Positions 22,926-33,284 of a stretch of DNA of 64,000 nucleotides are shown piece after piece. Below the pieces are notes generated by a model, which saw nothing but the letters and a program-made list of their open reading frames with translations, searched no databases and had not been told where the DNA came from. The stretch is from Dugong dugon (lineage: Eukaryota; Chordata; Mammalia; Sirenia; Dugongidae). How positions within the stretch are numbered: the first letter of the stretch is position 1; every line of letters starts with the position of its first letter. The stretch is from assembly GCA_030035585.1 (NCBI GenBank), contig CM057482.1, forward strand, positions 41,149,501 through 41,213,500, in the 5' to 3' direction. Both the position numbers and the translations under genes were made by a program.

Positions 22926-23345
22926 AGCATTATTCACAATTGCTCAAAACTTAAAAATTCAAATTTTCATAGACTGGTGAATAAATAAATAAACAAATTG
23001 TGGCACATCCATACAATGGAATACTACTCAATAATAATAATAGGAATGGACTACTGAAACATACAATAATATGAATGAATCTCAAAAGTATTATACTAAG
23101 TGAGAGAATATGTCTACCTGAAGACACATAAACTCTAGTCATATTCAATTTATAACAGATTAAAAAAGAAATCTAAATATACAGCAAGAAAGGATAACAA
23201 ATGGTGACATATTCACATGATGTAATGTTACACAGCAATAAATCTACTAATAAACACAATAATATAGATGAATGTTAAAAATATCATATTGAGTAAAAGA
23301 AGCCAGAAATAAATGGTTGCGTACTGTTTGATTCCATTTCGATGA
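22926..23345 (+). mobile_element. Old L1 3' end, right half of the interrupted copy
   Basis: Continues the element broken at 17,640: gcattattcacaattgctc, acatccatacaatggaatac, ctaagtgagagaatatg, and a second similar stretch to 23,345 (gtactgtttgattccatttc). Confidence 0.8.
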
Positions 23346-23834
23346 AATTCAAGAAATGGCAAACCCAGAAGTTTATCAATTTAATAGTCTTTTCAAGTAA
23401 TTTTATATTTATTGATTATTTCTACTGTTTTATTAATTTCTCCTCTTATCATTATTATTTTTTTCTTTCAACTTTCATTGGATTTAATTTACTCATTGAT
23501 TTTCAGCTTTTTTCTTTATTTAATATATTCACAGAAAGCTAATATTTTTCCTTTTAATGCAGCTTCAGCTGTATCCTACACAATTTTAGGTGTAGTATTT
23601 TAATTATTACTCAATTCATAATATTTTATAATTGCCATTGTGATTTTGTCTTTACCAATGGCTTATTTAGAAGTATATTTCTTGGTTTTCAAATATATGG
23701 GGATTTAATTTTGTTTGTTTTTGACTTCTAGCTTAATTGCATTTTGGTCAGAAAATATATTCCAGGATTTCAATTTTTTTTAATTTGCCAAAACTTAACT
23801 TTATAGCATAAAATGTTGTGCACCACGTTGATAT

Positions 23835-23999
23835 ATAATATGCAAATATATATACATATATATATGTATATGTACAGATGACTCATGGTGACTTTATAAG
23901 ACAGAGTAGAACTGCCCCAAAGGGTTTCCAAGGAGTGGCTGGCAGATTTGAACTGCCAACATTTTGGTTAGGAGCCAAGCTGTTAACCACTGCACGACC

Positions 24000-24036
<37 letters not shown>
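23835..24036. repeat. (TA)n microsatellite split by a SINE
   Basis: TA-rich repeats at 23,835-23,873 and 24,003-24,032 flank the AfroSINE at 23,877-24,002, as if the SINE had landed in a TA tract. Confidence 0.85.
23877..24002 (-). mobile_element. AfroSINE in TA repeat
   Basis: Minus-strand copy lacking the outermost tail: gactcatggtgactttataag, aactgccccaaagggtttcc, and an inverted head ending cactgcacgaccagg. Confidence 0.92.
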
Positions 24037-24037
<1 letters not shown>

Positions 24038-24944
24038 CAGGTCAAATTTATAAGTAATATAAGTTCAAACTTTCTATATCCTTACTGATTTTTTGTTGTT
24101 GTTGTTGTTGTCTACATTTTTTTTATCAGTTACTAAGAGAAATTTATTAAAATCCCCTACTATGAGTCTGGATTATTATTATTATATATCATTGTGGTTC
24201 TGGAATTTTTGCTTTATATATGCCCAGGCTACATCGTTAAGTACATGCAGACTGAAAAATTTTTATATCATCTCGTTTAATTGACACCTTCATTGTTATG
24301 TATTACTCTTTTTTATCTCTATTAATACATTTCCTGTGAAGTCTACTTTGTTTGATGTTATTATACCACAGCAGCTTTCTTTTAGCATTTGTATGATACG
24401 TCTTTTCCCCTTCTTTTACTTGAAATAATTCTGTATCATTATACTTTAGAAGTTTCTCTTGTACACGCAGAGCAGAGAATTAGGTTTTAAGTTTTTTTTG
24501 GGGGGGTGGGGAAGGAAGTCCAACAATCTTTTATTTTAACTGTGGAATTCAGTCAATTTATATTTAATATAATTTCTGATATATTTGGGTTTTAAAATAT
24601 CATCTTACTCACCAGTCCTAAATTCTTTTTTCTCCTTGTTCTTGCCTTTATTTTAATTAGTTACTTTTTAAAATTGAGTTTTTATTTTAATTACCTTTGT
24701 AATCCTACTCTCTTTTACTATTATTTTGGTAGTTGCCATAGAAATTACACTATGCCTGCTTCATTTTTCAAAATCAAATGATAATTATTACTGCCCTCTT
24801 ACAGGACAATACAAGGAACTTATAATACATCATCTCCATTTTTCTAACTTCCTGTTACATCACTTTTTTATGTATTTTAATAATTTATATTTTAAAACTC
24901 ATACAATATTATTATCAATGTTCTGTATATATTATAGTAGTCAA

Positions 24945-25118
24945 GGAAATCCTAGTGGTATAGTGGTTAAGGGCTACGGCTGCTAACCAAAAGGAAGGCA
25001 ATTCGAATCCACAGACACTCCTTGGAAACCCTATAGGGCAGTTGTACTCTGTCCTATAGGATCATTATGAATTGGAATCAACTTGACAGCAGAAAGTTTG
25101 GTCTTTTGTTTTGGTTCA
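24945..25118 (+). mobile_element. AfroSINE, short form
   Basis: Sense copy: ggaaatcctagtggtatagtgg, ctgctaaccaaaaggaagg, attcgaatccac, tagggcagttgtactctgtc. Target duplication atagtagtcaa (24,934-24,944) / atactagtcaa (25,119-25,129). Confidence 0.94.
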
Positions 25119-25149
25119 TACTAGTCAACTAAGCCATATATAGTAGACA

Positions 25150-25456
25150 GACAAATCTGTCTTAGAAGAAGCACAGCCAGAATACTAATTAAAGGCAAGG
25201 ATGGTGAGACTTAGTCTTACATAATTTGGACATATTATCAGGAGAGACCTGTCCCTGGAGAAGGACATCATACTTGGTAGAGGGTCAGTGAAAAAGAGGA
25301 AGACCCTCAATGAGCTGGATCGACACGGTGGCTGTAATAATGGGCTCAAGCATAACAACTATTGTGAGGATGGCACAGGACTGGGTAGTGTTTCATTCTG
25401 TTATATATAGGGTCACTATGAGTTGGAACCAACTCAGTGGCACCTAACAACAACAA
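25150..25456 (+). mobile_element. RTE-type LINE, 3' end only
   Basis: About 300 bp of the RTE 3' end: gtccctggagaaggacatcat, aaaagaggaagaccctcaat, ttcattctgttatatatagg, and the tail ggcacctaacaacaacaaa. Homologous to 22,260-22,560. Confidence 0.92.
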
Positions 25457-26941
25457 ATAGCAGTCATTTAGATTTGCTCACACATTTACCATTTTTTGCT
25501 GCTTTTTGTTTCTTTCTGCATATCTGAGATTTCATCAGTAATCTTTTCCCCTTTTCGTGGCAAATGTCCTGTGCTATTTTCTTTAATGTGGATCTGCTGG
25601 CAATGAATCCTCTAATTTTTTGGCTTGTTAGGAAATGTCTTTCTTTTGTCTTTATAGTTACATTAGGTGTAGAATTATAGTTTGGCAATTATTCTTTCAG
25701 CACTTAAAATTATTATTTCGTAGCCTTCTTATTTTCATTGTTTCTTTTGAGAAAGCAGTTGCCAGTCTTATTCTAACACCTTTGATGGTATTCTAACTTT
25801 TATCCTTAGCTTCTTATATGATTTGCTTTAGTACTCACTTTTAGCAGTTTTCTATATTATGTATGAGTTTATTTTATTTCAAAATTCTGCTAAAGTTCAT
25901 ACAGCTTCCTAAATTTGTGATTAAGTATCTCTCCTGAGGTTTGAAAATTCTCAGCCGTTATTTTTTCAACCATTTCTTTGGCACTATTTTCTCATTTCTC
26001 TCCTTCTAGGATTTCAAGACACCTTTTAGACTTTTTTTATTGTGTCCTATAAATCTCTCACTCTTTATTTGTTACTTTCCATGTTTTTGTTTCTCTGCTC
26101 TTAATTCTTTATATGTTCTTCCAGTGCACTAATTCTCTCTTTAGCTGGGTTCAGTCTGTTGTTATGTAATACAACAGATACAACAATAGTAATGTAACTC
26201 ATATTTTTCATTTGGCTCTTTTTTTATGATTTTTCCTTCTTTGCCTGGATTCTCCATTATGACTTTTATCTCCTTGAATGTACTAAATATAATTACCTTT
26301 AATTTTATTATTCATAATGCCAGTATCTGGAGTACCTCTACACCTGTTTTATTGCCAGTTTATTGCTTGTTTTTCTCAAGTTGATTTATTCCCTAATGTG
26401 ACTGTTTATTTTTTTAATAAACGTTTGATAGAACTGAGGGCTCTTAACCTAGGTTTAGCCATTTGAAGGGCCCTCTGCCCCTGGATATAGCACTTAATTA
26501 TTTAGGAACATGAATATTACCCAAGCAGGTTCAACTATAATTCTTTCCAGTAGTTTTGGCTTTTTGTTTTATTTGTTTTGACAAATACGTTAAAAATCCT
26601 TTAAAGACCCAATTATTTTCTCCTTTAAATTTTTTGCTGTTACTATGTGTTTACGCTAATGGAAGCCATGCTGATTAAAGGACCAATTCAGAATTTTTGT
26701 TATGAGTTATGGATTTTGATGCTTATCTGGGATCATGTATGTCCCAGTCAGTGGACACTAGACATAGTGAATCCTACTGATATGAGTCAATGATAAAATT
26801 GTTTTTAAAATTTTTTAAATTTTATTTCTTGAAAATTTGCAAAACAAGAAGGCGCGTGGCAATGACTCCACATACGTTTTATTCTAGTCTCCTTCTTCTT
26901 AGCCTGTTTATTATTTTTCATGTAACTTTTCAAAACATGTA

Positions 26942-27400
26942 CAATGCATTCCTCCTTGCTGCAAAAGCAGTACTTACAGCCCATATAAATACAGCATAGG
27001 GATTTTTTTTTATATCAGGAAAGATACCACTACAGTACATTCTTCATTATGGCAAAATTAGTACTGATAGGCCAAATAAATAAAACTAAAGAATTTGAAT
27101 CTCAGTAAAATTATCACTACTATGTATTCGTCATTGTAACAAAAGCAGTAGTAACAGCTAAGAAGCAGAAGCAGCTGCCTGGAAACACTACAGAACTGCT
27201 CACAGCAGTGCATTCTACCTGTTACACATGGAAGCAATGAATGGGCCCTAAGATGGAATGCAGGATGAGAATAATTTAGGAGTTAGAATCTCTTGAAAAG
27301 TACCATTGCAATGCATTATTCTTTATTGCAGAGGCATTATTTACTGTTCAAAAGCTAGAAAAGCAGCCAGCCAGTAACACCTGGAAACAATGAATGGTAT
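26942..27400. repeat. Degenerate tandem repeat, ~90-bp period
   Basis: A diverged block recurs at 26,942, about 27,031, 27,119 and 27,309. Each opens with a variant of caatgcattcttcatt, then gcaaaagcagta and acagc. The spacings are about 89, 88 and 190. The ends of the blocks also match (atcaggaaagataccacta, ctcagtaaaattatcacta). The motif tggaaacaatgaatgg-type repeats at 27,228 and 27,381. It lies just past the 5' side of the antisense L1, so it could be old L1 5' UTR monomers. Confidence 0.6.
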
Positions 27401-27987
27401 CAGGGAGAAAATGGCCACTATGACTAGCTTATTCTCAAGATAAGTACATTTTCATAAGAGCATAGTAACTGGGAAACATACTGAAGGTGCTTATCTCACA
27501 GAAATAAAGGCAAACCTGTCAAAATTTTAGAAAATTCACACATTCAGGTAGCATCACCTAAGACAATGTTCAATCAACACAAAAATGAGGCTCCAACTCA
27601 GGGTTTTTGAGTTTCACATATTTCAAAAGACTTCCACCTTGAGTCTAAATGTGTTAAAATCAGGCTGCCTCCTTCCCAAATAACTCCAGAGGATAAAAGT
27701 TGTTGGGATACCGTATGTCCCATGAGTCAGCAAGGGGTTAAGTAAGACCGATTATGTTTTCAATGGGATGTTTTATAGGCTGCAAGTTTGAGTTGGGATT
27801 CTTGAAGTCTTCTTGTCACCACATCAAGGGATCGTATCTGAGAAATAAGGCAAGTAGAATTAAGCAGGGGCAAGAAATAAAGAGTAATGTAGTCCTGATT
27901 GTACCCTGTTAAATGATAGCTTGAGAGCCATATCTGTATCCACCATTTTGTACTCTGTTTTCTTGTCTCAATAAATTTCCTTTTGTA
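27401..27987. other. Unrecognised sequence
   Basis: No gene or named repeat identified. Confidence 0.5.
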
Positions 27988-28147
27988 AACGAAAATCTCG
28001 TTGCTGTCGAGTCGATTCTGACTCATAGTGACCCTATAGGACAGAGTAGAACAGCCCCATAGGGTTTCCAATGAGCAGCTGGTTGATTTGAACTGTTGAC
28101 CTTTTGGTTAGCAGCCAAATGCTTAACCACTGAGCCACCGGGGCCCC
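27988..28147 (-). mobile_element. AfroSINE, short form
   Basis: Minus-strand copy: gctgtcgagtcgattctgac, ccctataggacagagtagaa, gagccaccggggcccc. Followed within 12 bp by a second copy in the same orientation. Confidence 0.95.
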
Positions 28148-28159
28148 TTTTCTAGCTTA

Positions 28160-28316
28160 AACCAAACCGGTTGCTGTCGAGTCAATTCTGACTCATAGTG
28201 AACCTACAGGACAGAGTAAAATTGCCCCATAGCGTTTCCAAGGAGCGGCTGGTGGATTCAAGCTGCTGACTTTTTGGTTAGCAGCGGGGCTCTTAACCCC
28301 TGTGCCACCGGGGGTC
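28160..28316 (-). mobile_element. AfroSINE, short form
   Basis: Minus-strand copy with target duplication ctagctta (28,152-28,159 / 28,317-28,324). Confidence 0.95.
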
Positions 28317-28324
28317 CTAGCTTA

Positions 28325-30039
28325 GGTACTGTTAAATGGGTTTGTAACTTTCAATTAAAGAAATTCCCACTGGTTGTTGGATTAATTCAGGTACAGGGAG
28401 AGGTTTTGTAGAAAGAGTTAGAAAAAACTTGAAGACAGGAAGATGAGTGAGAAGACTATTAAGAAAAAAAGAATTCTAAACCAATGGCAATGACAATGGA
28501 GGTAGTAATAGGGTGTGGGTTGGAGACATATATTAGGAGGACTAGAGAAGATGTGTTAACTTGTTGGATACAAAATATTCCCAGTGATATTGTATTTCTT
28601 ATAGCATCTTGGTAAGTGAATGACAGCACATTCTTATAACTTTTATGTACTTGCCTAAAATCAGACAGTACAGAAATACCAGTGTCTTAATTCAAAATAC
28701 TTCTAGATTGATTACTTGCTTTAACAGTTTTATTTTTACCTCTTGCATATTGCTTATCTGAGTAATGACATGTGTGCATTGCCCGTTAAACAAAGAAACT
28801 TTTAATCCCAATCCCAGTGGATGTGACATTTCCATTTGTCTTAATCTTTGCAAGCAATAGTATAAATATAATTTGCATTGTTCTACAGAAACTGTTTCAG
28901 TTAAGAAATTATGCAATAGCTGCCTTCCTTTCTAGCTTAAGGTGCATGTGACCAGGGAGACCTTTCCAAAATAAGACTGTAAAAGCACTTAGATAGCAGA
29001 TAAGGGCTATTCTGCCCAAAGTGGAATACATGCAAGGAGGAGATGATAGACATCTAGCTGGAGCCTAATGTTTCTAGATAAACATTTCTGGCTGTGGATG
29101 ATTTTAAATCACATATCTGCTTTCCTGTGTTTCTTCTATTCACTATTATTGTTGAATCCAACTCTAAAATTGGAATTTGTGGCAGAGGATTGACTTGTTC
29201 TCCATGAAGGGTTATCAAGGACATAATATGCAGTTTTCCTTTTTCCAGAGCCTTAATTGTACTAGTAATCTCACAATTTACTTTGAATTGTGAGAAATTG
29301 GGTGGGGGGAAGAGCAACAAGAAGAGTGAGTTGGGTTGCGAAACATGGAATTGTTATGTCATACTGCAAAGTTTCTCATCGGAAAATCTCTTCTCCAGCT
29401 ATGGGAAAAGAAAATAAAGATTGCTTAGAAAAATCAAAAGGAACAAGACCCTTCCTTCTTCATTTTCTCACATTTTTGCAGAGTAAAAGAAGCAAAGAAC
29501 TCCCATGTCAGGATGAATCACTCGACTGGAATTCACACATAGCATAGAATGAGGGGGCTATGAGCTACAAAATGCCAGATGCAAATGTTGGAATTATAGC
29601 ACATTTCCTAAAAGGCAACTTAAAGTCAGCTCCGTTCTACTCACTCTTTCCAAATTCTGGTTTGTGTCTTGTCACCTATAGTATAAACATAGCAGTAGCG
29701 TTGATAGAGATAAATAAAGGGATGTGGAGACTACGTGGGGGAACTGGTTGAGAAAAGAAAAGACAGAGAGTGTCCTGTGTGTTCCAAGCCAAGAATGAAA
29801 AACTTAGAATTATGCACACTGAGATGTGGAAAGATTCCTCAACTCTTTTTAAAGAAAGTTAATGTAAAAATGGCTTGGCAGGGGCATCTCCTTGTCTAAC
29901 TTCATAAGGAGAAAGAAGATTCAAGATCAACAGCCCAAGGCTGATTCCTATAAGGCTGTAGTCAGACATACCTCCTCTCTCCAAACTTTTTACCAATTCT
30001 AATACCAACTGTCCCTCCCACTGCAATCTCCACTTCTCT
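28325..30039. other. Unique sequence, no gene recognised
   Basis: Both strands show only short frames without recognisable domains, and no repeat was identified. Confidence 0.5.
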
Positions 30040-30930
30040 GCTGGATTCAATAATTTGTTGCAGTGGCCACACAGAACTCACAGAGCATACGCACAGTTGT
30101 GGGGTTTACTAGGGAAGTAACAGGTTAAAATTCAGGTTCAGGAAAGCTCAGGATACAGTTCTTTGATCAGGACAGCCTCTTTTCAGCTGTGTCTACAGGC
30201 AGGTCTCTCTCTGATCCTAAGTCCCTCAGCCTGGCCTCTGTCCTGCCTGGGCAAGTGTTACAAAGCTCTTTTAACTCTGCTGATAAGTACTAAGAGGCAC
30301 CTCACTCTGACGGTAAGCCTCACCCCAAAGGTGCTTAGCTCTGGCTCTGTAGGTCAGCAAACCTAGCTCCATCAACTGTCTGGAGGCAGCCTACTCCACC
30401 AGCAAGCCTCTGCCCAAAGGTGTTCAGCTTTCTTGCTCCATGGGCCCAGAAGCCTACTGCTTTGTCTCCTGTTGATCTCCTGCCTCTGCTGCTGCCATTT
30501 CTCTGCCATTACTTCTCACTGTCTTCAGTGTTAGAGCTCTCTCTCTATCTCCTGGTTCCAGGAGCTTCTCAGCACAGAGATCCTGGGTCCAGAGGGTGCA
30601 TTCCACTCTGGGCTCTTCTTTCTTGGTGGTGGTGAGTCCTCCCTTCCGACCTCTGGAATGGCTCATTTTAAGCCTAGTAGGATGACAAAACTGACCAATC
30701 CCCTTGTTAAGGTTCCATATACCTTATTTGCATGGTTCTAACCCCACAAGGGTGCCATATAATTTATTTACATTATTAGCAAGCTATGCAGTCCCTTTGG
30801 CAGATCACAATAACCTCATTTACGTAACCCCACAGAGTCATTTGGTGGAAGTTACAAAGACTATCGCTAGAAGTGCCACATTAAGTAATTCACTGCACTG
30901 CAGTTGAGTTCAAACATGTTCCTATCAACA
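30040..30930 (-). mobile_element. LTR-like repeat, probably antisense
   Basis: CT-rich with an internal ~90-bp duplication (gtaagcctcaccccaaaggtg at 30,313 and gcaagcctctgcccaaaggtg at 30,401). The segment 30,557-30,640 (agcttctcagcacagagatcc ... tctttcttggtggt) matches 52,381-52,455 in another LTR-like repeat. Family, orientation and borders are uncertain. Confidence 0.45.
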
Positions 30931-31829
30931 GTGATTGTGAGAGAGTTCTGAAGTTATATATGACTGATTCTATTGTGTGTCATCAATGGTTGTTCTATAT
31001 AGGCTGGAGGAAAAATCCTAAAGTTACATCTGGCAAGAGTATACCAAGTCAACAGGTGGTCTGTATTAAGGTAACCATTTAACTAGCAGGTGTCTCTATA
31101 TACGCATTCAATAACACTTCAAGTGTTTTATGCTAAGAGAACACATATCCAGATTCCAATACATGTTATAAGTTGTTGACTCCTCTGTAATTGTTTAATT
31201 TTTAGACATATTTTTCTTATAACAGATGTGATAAATATATAGGACAAAAACTTCAAAAAATCCCAATGCATGCACGCACACACACACACACACAAAAGAA
31301 AAAAAAAATTGTTCTATCAATCTATTTATTATTTTTCTTACAAAATGGGTTTCATTATTGCAATATGTAAACTCAGATGCTTCAAAATAGCATTGGGAGA
31401 GAGGTTACCAGTTGAAATAATAAATGTGAATCAAGCTCTAACAAAGAGGATAGAAATGAGGATGTATTTTCAACAGAAATTATCTGTAAAATGAAAAAAA
31501 AAAAGTAAAAAATTATAAGAAGTCAGAAAGATTTTTGGTTCATGTAATTATATTGTTTAATTCCTTGTGAAAGTTTTAATAAATCTAGGTTTTCCCTTTA
31601 TGTGAATTTATTTTTGTCTTGGATATTTGGAGTTGTTTAGTTGAGCTTTGTACTTAAAAACCTTCACTGCAGGTAGTAAAAGGGATTTGAAAGGTACCAG
31701 CAGTCATCAAATCCAAGTATTTGAGTTTAGCTGAATTGTGGAGTACATTGGGTGAAATGGTAAGGGTTTAAACTAGAAAGATAGAGAACAGTATTTAGAT
31801 CAGAGGACCTTGCAAACCATGCTCAAAAT
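30931..31829. other. Unique AT-rich sequence
   Basis: No gene recognised. It contains a (CA)n run at 31,272-31,294 followed by an A-rich stretch. Confidence 0.5.
31272..31294. repeat. (CA)n microsatellite
   Basis: About ten CA units, then aaaagaaaaaaaaa. Confidence 0.9.
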
Positions 31830-32180
31830 ACGGATATTTCCTTGAAACTGATGGAGAGCTATTGAAAGGTTTCAAGCAGACATGTGACATAATGTGTTTG
31901 TTGTTTAGAAACATGCTCTGAGTAACACGTGAACGATATACTACTGGAAGGCCTAGTCACAGGGAGATGAGTTTCAGTAGTCTAGACCTCCATCCTCTAA
32001 CACATAAAATGCACACACCGGTAATGAGGCCCTGTAGGACAGCAGTGGTGAGAGTGTCAGATAGGAGACAGACTAGAGGAAAATTTGATGGTAGAAGAAA
32101 TAAGACTTGCCAACTGTTGGAAGATGGAGAGGAAGAGAGGGAAAGGTCTCAGCAAACAATCGGGTCTGGTTTCATGTCTG
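31830..32180 (+). mobile_element. Ancient mammalian repeat, tentative
   Basis: Resembles a widespread old repeat by its text (gagagctattgaaaggtttcaagcagacatgtgacat, then cagtagtctagacc and an AG-rich trailer). Probably another part of the same family as 49,830-50,170. Not named with confidence. Confidence 0.35.
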
Positions 32181-32361
32181 GACATGGTAATACAAAGCTT
32201 TCAAAGAAAGCAACCAAGAGGAAAGATACTGTGGTAAGATGATGATGACTTCCACTTTGGATAAGATTTTGAGGAACTCATGGAACATCTGGGAACAGTA
32301 AGTAGTCTTTAATATAGAACTGGATTTCTGGAGAGTTATTAATAATAGGTAATACCCACTT

Positions 32362-32523
32362 GGAGCCCTTGTGGCACAGTAGTTAAAAGCTCGGCTACTA
32401 ACCAAAAGGTCAACAGTTCGAATCCACCAGCCACTCCTTGGAGACCCTATCGGGCAGTTCTACTCTGTCCTATTGGGTCACTATGAGTTGGAACTGACTC
32501 GATGGCAATGGATTTTTGGTTTT
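32362..32523 (+). mobile_element. AfroSINE, short form
   Basis: Sense copy: ggagcccttgtggcacagtag, aaaagctcggctactaacc, cagttcgaatccaccagcc, tatcgggcagttctactc. Confidence 0.94.
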
Positions 32524-32715
32524 ACATATTTTAACTCATTTTATCCTCAAAACAACCAAATTACACCCATTTAGCAGATGAGAAAATTAAAGTCAAACGG
32601 AGTTAAGTGATTTCCTCATGGCTTCCGAGCTAGGACACGGTGGAGCCATAGTGTAAACCCAGATCTTTTGGCTCCTGATTTTGTATTTTCAACCATCACA
32701 TTATACTTACTGGAG
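32524..32715 (-). mobile_element. MIR SINE, antisense
   Basis: Reversed MIR text: aactcattttatcctcaaaac, cccatttagcagatgagaaa, gttaagtgatttcctcatgg, then cagatcttttggctcctg. Confidence 0.8.
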
Positions 32716-33284
32716 AAACAAAAAAGAAAAATGTCATCAGTATAATGACTATAAGGAGCTGACATTCTGGTAGAGAATAAAATAAGGGCTAGTAGAGGAA
32801 AACGAAACAAAAAGACAGAATCCACAGGAACATCAACCAATAAGAAATAAAAATAAGAGGTAGATGAGGAAACTAAGATATATATGGACAAAGAACAGCT
32901 GAAACAAAGAGGCACCATATCATAGCAGTCCAAAGAGATTAAAAGGATGACAGTTTGAGAACCGGAGAGAAGTCAAGTAATACTGGGATAGAAAAATGCT
33001 CACTGTATTTATATGAGAAAGTCAGTTGTGATTCGGTCAGAGCCATTTCCATGCCGTGATGCATTGCTTAGCCAGATTCGGTGGTCAAGGAATGAAGGAC
33101 AGAGGGAATGTTGACTTCTTTTTCAGGAAGTTAGAATGTAAAGGGAAAAAGAACGTGTAATTATTTCTTTAGGGTATTATTGTGTGGAATGTGAGTTTAT
33201 TCACATCATTTTTTAAAGTATACTTGTAATGTCAGCATATTTCCAGGCTGATGTACTACTGCAACTGCTTTTGAATTATCTTCA
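32716..33284. other. Unrecognised sequence
   Basis: No gene or named repeat identified. Confidence 0.5.

Larger units (their letters stand above)
23346..26440 (-). mobile_element. Old L1 (L1M-type), antisense ORF2 endonuclease region and ORF1
   Basis: On the plus strand this reads as reversed L1: gttttattaatttctcctc, aatggcttatttagaagtat, ttgcattttggtcagaaaat, tctactttgtttgatgttat (ORF2 5' part), then ORF1 from about 25,450 (ttctttcagcacttaaaatt, tctcagccgttattttttc, cattatgacttttatctcc). All frames are decayed. It carries an AfroSINE in a TA repeat, a second AfroSINE and an RTE tail. Confidence 0.78.

Noticed and set aside
26942..27400. CRISPR-like array
   Set aside because: Repeats are diverged with no constant spacer pattern, and the genome is mammalian.
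30163..30666. Host exon suggested by GC-richer frames on both strands
   Set aside because: Overlaps an LTR-like repeat, with a block shared with 52,381-52,455; the frames contain no recognisable domain.
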